Below are positions 1 to 6,078 of a DNA stretch of 8,136 bases, piece after piece; positions within the stretch are counted from its first letter, which is position 1; each line of letters begins with the position of its first letter. A program made the translations under genes and the position numbers. Origin of the DNA: CAZABS01 sp964483635. Lineage in GTDB: Bacteria; Patescibacteriota; Minisyncoccia; Moranbacterales; UBA1568. The DNA lies in contig CAZABS010000037.1 of assembly GCA_964483635.1 (NCBI GenBank), forward strand, positions 1 through 8,136, given 5' to 3'. Under the pieces are notes generated by a model. The model saw only the letters and a program-made list of their open reading frames with translations, had not been told where the DNA came from and ran no database searches.

Positions 1-2
1 CA

Positions 3-725
3 TTGGATGATTCCGTTTCAACACTTTCAAATCCTCAAAAAATTCCCACGATTGATGGGCAAGAATACTTTATTGTCGGGCTCCCGAAAGCACATACCAG
101 TAAGTCACCAAGAAAAATTATTTTTTCGCTTCCGGGACATGGGTCTACCGCAGAGCAAGATTTTGAGGCTTGGAAACCCCAAATCGTTGACAAAGATTAT
201 GCTCTGGCGAGTTTGAATTGGTGGCATGGGGGCGGAGAAAAAATTACTGATTACTACGCTCCCGATGCTGTATTAGCTCAAATAAAGGGGTTTTTGGAAA
301 CGTATGGCTATACTGATGCAGACTTTGTTGTGCTTGAGGGATTCTCTCGGGGCAGCGCTAATACCTATCCGGTGAAAGCCTATGATATGACGAGCGGCAC
401 CCAAGTTATTGATGCCGTTATCTCTGCCTCAGGAAAATACCAAAGTGATTTCCCGCTTACACCCGAGCAAACAAAATACCATAATGGGAAGCTGTACGCG
501 GGTGTCCCGTGGATCCTTGCTTGTGGAGAAAAGGATCCCAACCCTACTCGTGACGGGTGTGAAGGAATGAACGAAACGAAAGACTATCTCACATCTCAAG
601 GCGCCTTTGTACTCAGAGTGCTCTCCGATCCAAATGGGGGTCATGGAGCTTTTCATAAAAGCTCACGTAACCTTGCGAGCCAAGCACTCGGACTACTTGA
701 CGATTTTTTGTCGACGCAAAAATAG
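3..725 (+). CDS. alpha/beta hydrolase, serine esterase type (5' end probably outside the window)
   Basis: This is a probable serine hydrolase of the alpha/beta fold. From the first visible in-frame TTG it reads 240 residues. The nucleophile elbow G-F-S-R-G places the catalytic Ser at residue 115. The stretch SLPGHG (42-47) after a beta strand fits the oxyanion-hole loop. Asp178 in GEKD is a candidate acid, and His214 in GGHGAF is the likely catalytic His. This order matches the family, with similarity to feruloyl-esterase or PHB-depolymerase-like enzymes in style. The substrate cannot be told. The frame is open to the window edge and the TTG at position 3 has no visible RBS, so the true start, perhaps with a signal peptide, probably lies upstream. 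It ends with TAG. No terminator follows before the next promoter-like sequence at 732. The fold call is firm; any specific activity is inference. Confidence 0.8.
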   Translation: MDDSVSTLSNPQKIPTIDGQEYFIVGLPKAHTSKSPRKIIFSLPGHGSTAEQDFEAWKPQIVDKDYALASLNWWHGGGEKITDYYAPDAVLAQIKGFLETYGYTDADFVVLEGFSRGSANTYPVKAYDMTSGTQVIDAVISASGKYQSDFPLTPEQTKYHNGKLYAGVPWILACGEKDPNPTRDGCEGMNETKDYLTSQGAFVLRVLSDPNGGHGAFHKSSRNLASQALGLLDDFLSTQK

Positions 726-731
726 TACTCA

Positions 732-760
732 TTGACAGAAAAATTCAAGAGGAGTACACA
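732..760 (+). promoter_or_regulatory. candidate sigma70-type promoter for the 798-1307 gene
   Basis: A perfect -35 box TTGACA (732-737) is followed after 17 bases by TACACA (755-760), a weak -10 with three of six consensus bases. Transcription would start near 767, leaving a leader of about 30 bases with a strong Shine-Dalgarno. It lies only 6 bases after the stop of the hydrolase. The -35 is convincing; the -10 is not. Confidence 0.45.
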
Positions 761-797
761 GAAAGTGTGTTCCACGAATGTCCGTAGAGGAGGGATC

Positions 798-1307
798 ATG
801 TACGAGATTCATCTGCTCGACGAAGTAGAACCAGAGCGCCCGAATCCAAGTATGCTCAAGGGCTTGCATCCGCTCGTCAAGACGGCGGTGTGCATATTCG
901 GTTTCCAGTTGAATCCGCCGATTGGTCACGACCAGTACTGCTGGCTGTGGCATGAAGCGTCAATCGAAAAGCGTGAGGCGGTACTCGCCACATTGTGGGG
1001 GTACCCGTACGTGCGCGAGTATCTCGTCCGATTTGGGGTGATTACCGGGACCGATCCTGCCGAACAACGCGAATCGTTGGTGAATCACGCTTCGCTTGAT
1101 TACGGCAAGCTTCCCGAGTCCATACGCTTTCTCACGGTGTATGCGAATGGCGATGGTGGACTTCACCAAAACCATGTTCGGGAACATGGACTCTTCCTGT
1201 TATCGAAGCAGGAACTCGCCGATGCGATTCTCCCAACCAACTCCTGTCACGTCACCCAAACGGACACTCATCCGCTCGTCGTCAACGCAGGATGGGCTGA
1301 GAATTAG
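798..1307 (+). CDS. hypothetical protein, 169 aa, unrecognised family
   Basis: I do not recognise this protein. The start is set at ATG 798 because AGGAGGG (788-794) lies just upstream, the strongest RBS in the window, although its spacing of 3-4 bases is short. The longer reading from TTG 732 would put the coding start on the -35 box. The product is soluble-looking, with no signal peptide or membrane segment. It is rich in His, Trp and Tyr in its middle, has a conspicuous HDQYCWLWHEAS stretch, and three Cys. Three 60-base rows counted by hand (841-900, 961-1080) give 55-60% GC, above most neighbours, with many codons ending in C or G. It has its own promoter candidate and terminator, so it looks like an independent unit that may have come from elsewhere. 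That it is a real gene is supported by the RBS and codon pattern. Its function is unknown. Confidence 0.7.
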   Translation: MYEIHLLDEVEPERPNPSMLKGLHPLVKTAVCIFGFQLNPPIGHDQYCWLWHEASIEKREAVLATLWGYPYVREYLVRFGVITGTDPAEQRESLVNHASLDYGKLPESIRFLTVYANGDGGLHQNHVREHGLFLLSKQELADAILPTNSCHVTQTDTHPLVVNAGWAEN

Positions 1308-1336
1308 TGCAGCGTATTGCTGCAACCGTAGAACTC

Positions 1337-1370
1337 GAGCGACCCGGCGGGCCGCTCCTTCTTTTATCTT
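1337..1370 (+). terminator. intrinsic terminator after the 798-1307 gene
   Basis: GAGCG (1337-1341) pairs with CGCTC (1353-1357). After one A/C mismatch, CCC (1343-1345) pairs with GGG (1349-1351) around the loop GGC. A T-rich run, CTTCTTTTATCTTTT, follows. It sits 30 bases after the stop codon and is a well-formed Rho-independent terminator. Confidence 0.8.
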
Positions 1371-1391
1371 TTCGAACGGAGAAAACTAGAG

Positions 1392-1397
1392 TATACT
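1392..1397 (+). promoter_or_regulatory. candidate -10 box for the small membrane protein gene
   Basis: TATACT matches the -10 consensus at five of six bases and lies 20 bases before ATG 1418. It would give a very short leader of about 14 bases without a Shine-Dalgarno. No good -35 is seen; TTTTCG at 1369-1374 has the right spacing but a poor match. Confidence 0.4.
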
Positions 1398-1417
1398 AAA
1401 AGCATAAAAAACAAATT

Positions 1418-1651
1418 ATGCAAAAGAAAAAATTGCTCGGGGTTGTGCTCGTTCTTGGTATCGGGGTGCTGCTCTGGTCGTTCATACTCACCTTTTATAC
1501 CAACAAGAGACTTGATGATGCCGCGTCACAGGTACCCGCTCAACAATCGGTTGAACCAAAGTCTGAAGCGACTCCACCTGTTTCCTCTCCAGCACCGGAA
1601 ACTCAAACCTATCAAAAACCTGAGAGCACTCGAACGACCCATTCATCGTAG
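1418..1651 (+). CDS. small single-pass membrane protein with proline-rich tail, 77 aa
   Basis: The protein begins with a Lys-rich MQKKK cap. A hydrophobic helix at about residues 6-27 follows, then a polar tail rich in Pro, Ser, Thr, Glu and Gln running to the end. This is the layout of a signal-anchor protein with a flexible extracytoplasmic tail, or of a short type II anchor. There is no lipobox Cys and no recognisable domain, so no function is offered. The ATG lacks an RBS (A-rich sequence precedes it), which fits a -10 box only 20 bases away. A strong terminator starts 4 bases after its TAG stop, so it is transcribed alone. The gene is short, but the clean terminators on both sides and the coherent membrane-anchor pattern support it as real. 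Confidence 0.65.
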   Translation: MQKKKLLGVVLVLGIGVLLWSFILTFYTNKRLDDAASQVPAQQSVEPKSEATPPVSSPAPETQTYQKPESTRTTHSS

Positions 1652-1655
1652 AGAA

Positions 1656-1685
1656 AAGCCGACGGATAACCCGTCGGTTTCTTTT
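1656..1685 (+). terminator. intrinsic terminator after the small membrane protein
   Basis: CCGACGG (1659-1665) pairs perfectly with CCGTCGG (1671-1677) around the loop ATAAC. The stem extends outward by a G-T wobble and two A-T pairs (1656-1658 with 1678-1680), then CTTTT follows. This is a strong, compact Rho-independent terminator. Confidence 0.88.
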
Positions 1686-1716
1686 GAGCCAAGACACCGC
1701 ACGACCGCTTCGTTGT

Positions 1717-2694
1717 ATGTTTGAACTCATCGGAAAAGAAGTTCATCAAGAAATCATGGCTACCGATATTTATGTCGGTGTTTTAGGTGATGAAAAAAAG
1801 ATTTCGATGATTGAAAAGGATATTGATGAATGTTTCGACCTTTTCAGGAATTTTGAAACGAGGTTCAGTCGTTTTCAACAGAATAATGAACTCTCAGTAT
1901 TGAATTCAAGACAGGAAAGCACTTTTTCCATTAGTCCTGATTTGATGGAGATGTTGGTACTCGCGAAAACTTACCACGAACGCACCGGAGGAATTTTTGA
2001 TATTACGATGCTGCCGCTCCTCGAGCAAGAAGGGTACACGAAAAGTGCCCTTCAGGGATTTACGCACGAACCGCAAACGCAGCTCAAACCGTCGATCGTG
2101 GGAATAGAAAAAGTTCTGCTTGATCCAGAGCGTCTTTCTGTTACCAAACCGCTCGAGCTTCGAATTGATCTCGGAGGACTTGGAAAAGGTTTTATCGTTG
2201 ATCAGGTTGCTGCGATCCTCAAAAAGAAGGGGTATACGGATTTTCTGGTTGATGCAGGAGGAGACCTCTTCGCCGCCGGGCAAGATCTCAAACATGGATA
2301 TCCGTGGTGGGCTATCGATGTTGAAATTCCCGGAAAATCACAGCAGGACTCGCCCAGTTTAATGCTCTCATATGTTGGAGTGGCGACCTCAGGCACCAAT
2401 CGACGGCATTGGACGAAAGATGGTCAAACAAAACATCACCTCATCGATGTTCGCTCTGGTAAAAGCGCGGAAACAACGATCCAAACCGTAACCGTCGTTG
2501 CTCCAACTGTTGTCGAAGCCGATATTTGGGCAAAGTCGCTCCTCATTTTGGGCGTGACTCTTGGATATGAAAAAGCTCGTGAACTCTCGATTCCAGCACT
2601 CTTTGTAGATCACAATAATAAGATTACGCTGACACCGGCACTCGAACCATATCTCTGGAAACCTTCAGCAGAAAAAAAGAACCCCATCGGTTGA
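1717..2694 (+). CDS. apbE: ApbE-family FAD:protein FMN transferase
   Basis: ApbE enzymes move FMN from FAD onto a Thr or Ser of target flavoproteins, using a divalent metal. From ATG 1717 the product is 325 residues, the usual family length. Family blocks appear in order: ETRFSRF...NELSVLN (47-63), DLGGLGKGFIVDQ (141-153), LVDAGGDLFAAG (167-178), ATSGTNRRHW (213-222), HHLIDVRSGK (230-239) and EADIWAKSLLILG near 257-269. In the last block the common D-A-x-x-T metal-binding pattern reads D-I-W-A-K, a variant I believe also occurs in other ApbE branches. No signal peptide or lipobox is seen, unlike many secreted ApbE proteins. An in-frame TTG at 1684 lies in the terminator tail, so 1717 is preferred; no RBS supports either. 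No FMN-binding target domain protein or Rnf/Nqr gene is in the window, so its substrate is unknown. Confidence 0.9.
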   Translation: MFELIGKEVHQEIMATDIYVGVLGDEKKISMIEKDIDECFDLFRNFETRFSRFQQNNELSVLNSRQESTFSISPDLMEMLVLAKTYHERTGGIFDITMLPLLEQEGYTKSALQGFTHEPQTQLKPSIVGIEKVLLDPERLSVTKPLELRIDLGGLGKGFIVDQVAAILKKKGYTDFLVDAGGDLFAAGQDLKHGYPWWAIDVEIPGKSQQDSPSLMLSYVGVATSGTNRRHWTKDGQTKHHLIDVRSGKSAETTIQTVTVVAPTVVEADIWAKSLLILGVTLGYEKARELSIPALFVDHNNKITLTPALEPYLWKPSAEKKNPIG

Positions 2695-2702
2695 GGACGG
2701 GG
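2672..2702 (-). terminator. intrinsic terminator for the minus-strand GNAT gene, inside the 3' end of apbE
   Basis: On the minus strand CCCCGTC pairs with GATGGGG (seven pairs, one of them G-U) around a 7-base loop. It is followed by TTCTTTTTTT. The T run is the complement of the AAAAAAA that encodes the final Lys codons of apbE, and the stem spans the apbE stop codon. It lies 23 bases beyond the GNAT stop. Confidence 0.75.
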
Positions 2703-2724
2703 AGCCGGAAACTCGTACGGCACA

Positions 2725-3330
2725 TTAGAGTCGGTACTCAAGCCAAGGTTTCGACTTTTTTGCCGTGTACCCAAAACCTTGAAAAAGTTTCTGAAGAAGT
2801 AGGCTTCGTTTGTCGGGGTAGAGTGGATAAACGTGCGTAATTCCAGCCCTTCGAAAACGGGTGTGGCATTCATCGATAATGTGTCTTGAGATGCCCGCCT
2901 CGCGAAAGGGTTTGTCAACGATAAGATCCCAAACTATGGCACTCGTGAAAGATGCTCCAATGAGGAGTTCATAGGAGATCATTCCCTTAACGGTGGTCTG
3001 AGAAAAACGATCCCCATTCGGTGCCTCTTTCACCGCGTACGAACACCAAAGGAGTGTTACTCCGGAGTCGCGAGCATATGGGATGCGTCCAATACCTTGG
3101 ATGCGCTCACCGAGGATCCTTCGGTACTCATTGACGCAAGCTCCAAAATTCCTTGCAGGATCAATTTGGCGTTGGAGCTCTCGAATTTGTTCAAGCGTTG
3201 GATCTTCCAGAGCAAGGTATCCCTGAAGTCCAATCACCTCTTGAAAACGATGGCGGATCGGTATGAGGGACACGATGGACTCCTTCGAGATCTGATGAGT
3301 GAAAGGTACGATTCGCCTTGACGCTATCAT
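2725..3330 (-). CDS. GNAT-like N-acetyltransferase, 201 aa
   Basis: This minus-strand gene is probably a Gcn5-related acetyltransferase, which transfers an acetyl group from acetyl-CoA to an amine. The C-terminal half carries the family pattern. A strand WDLIVD (134-139) is followed by RxxGIS (143-148) at the pyrophosphate-binding loop and a long helix. Then come a strand ITHVYPLYP (164-172), a helix with LLLQKLFQGFGY (177-188) and a final strand, the usual end of GNAT domains. The N-terminal part is less clear and may bind the substrate. ATG 3330 is the longest start; no RBS is seen before it. The gene points towards apbE, ends 30 bases from it, and has a good terminator of its own. The fold is likely but the acceptor is unknown. 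Confidence 0.72.
   Translation of the reverse strand: MIASRRIVPFTHQISKESIVSLIPIRHRFQEVIGLQGYLALEDPTLEQIRELQRQIDPARNFGACVNEYRRILGERIQGIGRIPYARDSGVTLLWCSYAVKEAPNGDRFSQTTVKGMISYELLIGASFTSAIVWDLIVDKPFREAGISRHIIDECHTRFRRAGITHVYPLYPDKRSLLLQKLFQGFGYTAKKSKPWLEYRL
2729..2762 (+). terminator. candidate terminator for apbE
   Basis: AGTCG (2729-2733) pairs with CGACT (2752-2756). An inner helix of AAGCC with GGTTT lies between them, leaving a small one-sided bulge. The run TTTTTT (2756-2761) follows. It lies 34 bases after the apbE stop, inside the 3' end of the opposing gene. It is less perfect than the other terminators in the window. Confidence 0.5.
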
Positions 3331-3383
3331 AGGAAATACGGCGCTGTCAAAATGCCCTCCCTCTTGCCAAAGGAGATGAGAGG

Positions 3384-3746
3384 GTGATAGGCTGTTCCTT
3401 CACCAATATGCACTGGAAATCATCTCTAGACCTCATAATCAAGGCAAAAAATGCTCTCAGACAGCATGTAATTGACTCATGGGGTACAATTACGTCCCTG
3501 CATAAAACAGGGATTCCTAGGCGATTTTGGCTCGGATTCTTCGTTATTGGTTTTGTGCTTGGGTTCGGCATAAAAGAAATAGCTCAGGGACGATTTACGA
3601 TCGGTTACGGGGATTATCGTCTCCCTCCTAAAGAACGACGTTTTGATCTCAACGCGAGCCGTGATACCGCTTTGGCAAATGGATCAGAATTGACGGAACC
3701 GAAACAACAAACGGAATACCCCCATTGTCTTCTTGAATCCGAATAA
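3384..3746 (+). CDS. hypothetical single-pass membrane protein, 120 aa
   Basis: I do not recognise the family. The GTG start at 3384 is chosen because AAAGGAG (3369-3375) sits 8 bases upstream, an ideal RBS distance; ATG 3408 is an alternative without one. The first 47 residues are polar and basic (RQH, HK, PRR). A hydrophobic segment FWLGFFVIGFVLGFGI (48-63) follows, preceded by arginines that favour an inside N-terminus. A polar tail of about 55 residues would then be outside. The stop lies 10 bases before the start of the thioredoxin-like gene, so the two probably form one unit. The tail may support the partner's extracytoplasmic work, but this is a guess from position only. Codon usage resembles the neighbours. 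Confidence 0.6.
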   Translation: MIGCSFTNMHWKSSLDLIIKAKNALRQHVIDSWGTITSLHKTGIPRRFWLGFFVIGFVLGFGIKEIAQGRFTIGYGDYRLPPKERRFDLNASRDTALANGSELTEPKQQTEYPHCLLESE

Positions 3747-3756
3747 CTCCCTTTCT

Positions 3757-4797
3757 ATGCCATACCAAGCAGTGTTCAACAAATTGTTTGCAGAACCCGC
3801 ATCTCCTCGTGAGAAAAATCTGATTGCCACGCTTATTGTCGTCACGGGACTGTTTTTCGGAAGTCTGTCGGTAGATATGATTCAGCTCTACACCGGAGCG
3901 GGTTTTTCTGGACACGTCATTCGCGATTACGATCTCCTCGAAGCAGGCGGAAAAACCTGGGTAGCGTATACCGAACCGAGAGTGCCCTTGCAAGTAATAA
4001 CCGATGAAACGTGCGTTGATTGCAACCCTGATGAGGCTCTTGTTTGGCTTCGAAGAATTGTTCCGACCATCGATGCCCAGCGTGTAGAGGCCAAGAGTTC
4101 TGAGGGGCAAAAACTCATTACGACCTATGGACTAAAAACACTTCCCGGATTTCTCTTTGGAAAAACAATCGAACAAGCAGACTTTTTTACCGAAGCAGCT
4201 CCACTTTTTCATGAAGTGTATGGGCAATACGTATTTGATATGAACCGTCTCGGACTGCCTGTCGGGAAGTACCTCACTGCACCTGAGATTTCTGATCAAG
4301 ATATTATTCTCGGGAATCGTGATGCTCCCATCAAAATGATTCTCTTTACCGATTTCGAGTGCCAGTATTGCAAAACATTTCATGCTGAATATACAAAAAT
4401 CCTTGCCGAGTATGGTGATCGAGTAGCCCTCGTCGTGAAACACCTTCCGCTCCCATCACATACCCAAGCAGAAATTGCCGCACAGGCTACTCAATGTGCC
4501 AATGATCAGGGGAAATTCCTCGAGTATAGTACCCTCCTTTTTGAACGACAAGCGGAATGGTCAAAACAGCATAGTTCGATGTCCATGAAAAAGTATGCGT
4601 ATCGTATTCGAGGCTTGAATGCACGCGAGTTCGCTCGTTGTCTTGATACTTCAAAGTATGTCGATAAAATTGCATCAGACATTCAAGAAGCACAAGCATT
4701 TAATATTGGTGCGGCACCAGCCATGTTTATTGGAACCGAATTTGTGAGCGGTTCAGCGCCGTTTGAAGATCTCAAATCCATCATCGACGCCTTATGA
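3757..4797 (+). CDS. membrane-anchored DsbA-like protein with two thioredoxin-fold domains
   Basis: This is probably a thiol-disulfide oxidoreductase on the outer face of the membrane. Numbering from ATG 3757 (346 aa), a hydrophobic anchor spans about 21-44. The first domain (about 75-150) carries C86-V-D-C89 and, 41 residues later, T-L-P130, the place of the cis-proline in thioredoxin folds. The second domain (about 178-346) is DsbA-like. It has LGNRDAPIKMILFTDF, then C202-Q-Y-C205, an inserted helical region with two further Cys (C247, C295), and GAAP321 as cis-proline before a MFIG strand. This resembles the DsbA/Thioredoxin_4 group. A TTG at 3733 would overlap the upstream gene; ATG 3757 leaves a 10-base gap and a cleaner N-terminus, though neither has an RBS. 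The second domain is firm. The first is inferred from the CxxC and cis-Pro spacing and is less certain. Confidence 0.83.
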   Translation: MPYQAVFNKLFAEPASPREKNLIATLIVVTGLFFGSLSVDMIQLYTGAGFSGHVIRDYDLLEAGGKTWVAYTEPRVPLQVITDETCVDCNPDEALVWLRRIVPTIDAQRVEAKSSEGQKLITTYGLKTLPGFLFGKTIEQADFFTEAAPLFHEVYGQYVFDMNRLGLPVGKYLTAPEISDQDIILGNRDAPIKMILFTDFECQYCKTFHAEYTKILAEYGDRVALVVKHLPLPSHTQAEIAAQATQCANDQGKFLEYSTLLFERQAEWSKQHSSMSMKKYAYRIRGLNAREFARCLDTSKYVDKIASDIQEAQAFNIGAAPAMFIGTEFVSGSAPFEDLKSIIDAL

Positions 4798-4817
4798 GAA
4801 GCGTCAGGGGAGAGCCT

Positions 4818-4846
4818 TTGAAGAATGGACACATTTTTGCTAGGAT
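4818..4846 (+). promoter_or_regulatory. promoter of tRNA-Thr and probably of the prfB-ftsE-ftsX operon
   Basis: TTGAAG (4818-4823) and TAGGAT (4841-4846) are separated by exactly 17 bases. Transcription would start near 4853, about 40 bases before the tRNA. The design is repeated at 7701-7729 before tRNA-Gln, including the shared GCTAGGATAG core. It is the only clear promoter before prfB. Confidence 0.65.
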
Positions 4847-4894
4847 AGAAAGTAACCGAGGATTTCTGGGAAAAGGTTATTTTGCCGAAAATTT

Positions 4895-4967
4895 GCCGAT
4901 GTAGCTCAGTTGGTAGAGCAACGCACTCGTAACGCGTAGGTCACCAGTTCAATTCTGGTCATCGGCT
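4895..4967 (+). tRNA. tRNA-Thr (anticodon CGU)
   Basis: A full cloverleaf can be drawn. The acceptor GCCGATG (4895-4901) pairs with CATCGGC (4960-4966). The D stem is GCTC/GAGC (4904-4907, 4916-4919). The anticodon stem is ACGCA/CGCGT with one A-C mismatch next to the loop. The loop CTCGTAA carries anticodon CGT (4928-4930). The T stem ACCAG/CTGGT encloses TTCAATT. The discriminator is T, and no CCA is encoded (CAC follows), so CCA must be added after transcription. prfB starts only 11 bases downstream, so 3'-end processing of this tRNA would set the 5' end of the prfB message. Confidence 0.95.
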
Positions 4968-4978
4968 CACAATACTCT

Positions 4979-6074
4979 ATGGAAGAACTGAAACGTCTCT
5001 TGGAAGAACTCCACACCAAATACCTGCGTCTGCAGGACTATCTTTGACTGGGATACAAAGAAGGTACGCATCCAACAGCTCACCACTTTGAGTGAGGCTT
5101 CAAATTTTTGGGATGTGCCCCAAGAAGCCGCACGAGTGATGCAAGAACTAGAAAATCTCAAGAAAGAACATCTTGAATTTCTTGATCTCGGCGAACAATT
5201 AGCAAATATTCAAGAATTCCTCGATCTTGAAACACTCTCATCCGCAGACACCACCTCACTTCAAATAGAACTGGCCGCACTCGCCGAAAAACTCGCGCGC
5301 TGGGAAACGCAGCTTCTTCTCAGTGGTCCATATGATGCCTGTGGTGCCCTCCTGACGATTCGAAGTGGCGCCGGAGGAACCGATGCTCAAGATTGGACGG
5401 AGATGCTCCTCCGGATGTATCTCCGATATGCCGAGCGCACTGGGTATCGCACAAGTATTCTCGATGAATCCCGCGGAATAGAGGCGGGTATGAAAAGCGT
5501 GACCGTTGAACTGAGTGGAATGTATGCGTATGGATACCTGCGCGGTGAAGCTGGAGTACAACGACTCATCAGACTCTCACCGTTTAATGCGGATCATCTC
5601 CGTCAGACTTCTTTTGCTTCCGTGGAAGTACTTCCCGTCACACCCGATGCGGAAACCACACCTATTCGAAGTGAAGATTTGAAAATTGATACGTTCCGAG
5701 CCTCAGGAGCAGGGGGGCAGCACGTCAATAAAACGGAAAGTGCCGTACGGATTACCCATCTTCCAACAGGAATGGTCGTGCAAAGCCAAAGCGAACGTAG
5801 TCAGCTCCAGAATAAAAACCAGTGCCTGAAGATTCTTCAAGCGAAACTCTTGCAGCGCACAATGGAAGAGCGTGCCCTCGCAGAAGCCAAGCTTCGTGGC
5901 AGCCGAGTCGAAACGGCTTTCGGTAGTCAGATTCGAACGTATACACTGCATCCGTACACCCTGGTCAAAGATCATCGCACCGGAGAAGAAACAGCTCAAA
6001 CCCAGTCTGTTCTCGATGGTGACTTGGACAAGTTTATCCTCTCTACGCTACAATACCAGTACACCAAAAAATAA
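4979..6074 (+). CDS. prfB: peptide chain release factor 2 (RF2), expressed by programmed +1 frameshift
   Basis: RF2 reads UGA and UAA stop codons and releases the finished protein. The gene is in two frames: 4979-5044 (22 codons from ATG, then UGA at 5045-5047) and 5046-6074. Skipping T5045 joins them and gives 364 residues, close to the 365 of Escherichia coli RF2. The junction QDYL-DWDTKK matches the classic RGYL-DYDAKK. The SPF stop-codon-recognition tripeptide is at 200-202, and the catalytic GGQ is at 245-247 within the conserved GAGGQHVNKTESAVR. The N-terminal coiled-coil domain (about 1-110) is present. The start has no Shine-Dalgarno and lies 11 bases after tRNA-Thr, while ftsE starts 4 bases after the TAA stop. 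Translation is self-limiting: low RF2 lets the ribosome pause at UGA and shift. Identity is certain. Confidence 0.97.
5034..5048 (+). promoter_or_regulatory. RF2 programmed +1 frameshift site
   Basis: AGGACTATCTTTGAC contains the slippery CUU (5042-5044), the in-frame UGA stop (5045-5047) and the following C (5048), the poor-termination context UGAC. This is the same CUU-UGA-C core as in other bacterial prfB genes. The upstream stimulator is only AGGA (5034-5037), a shorter anti-SD match than the AGGGGG of E. coli. Confidence 0.93.
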
Positions 6075-6078
6075 ATTT

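Noticed and set aside
732..797. TTG 732 as start of the unknown gene, adding 22 residues
   Set aside because: The TTG is part of a perfect -35 box and has no RBS, while ATG 798 follows AGGAGGG.
1308..1324. Perfect hairpin TGCAGC-GTATT-GCTGCA right after the stop of the unknown gene as its terminator
   Set aside because: No T run follows it. The true terminator is the hairpin at 1337-1370. It may still protect the RNA 3' region.
1906..2295. Minus-strand open frame of 129 codons opposite apbE
   Set aside because: It is a shadow of apbE, whose motifs are unambiguous.
2692..2694. UGA recoded as glycine, extending apbE
   Set aside because: RF2 with its UGA-dependent frameshift is encoded here, and the extension would run into the opposing gene and its terminators.
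3326..3350. Minus-strand TTGACA (3345-3350) with TATGAT (3326-3331) as a promoter of the GNAT gene
   Set aside because: The spacer is only 13 bases and the -10 covers the start codon. No -10 is found at 16-18 bases.
3733..3756. TTG 3733 as start of the thioredoxin-like gene
   Set aside because: It overlaps the upstream gene by 14 bases, lacks an RBS and adds a sequence unlike a membrane-anchor start.
3649..4110. Minus-strand open frame of 153 codons
   Set aside because: It lies across two plus-strand genes with clear domain evidence and has no recognisable protein features.
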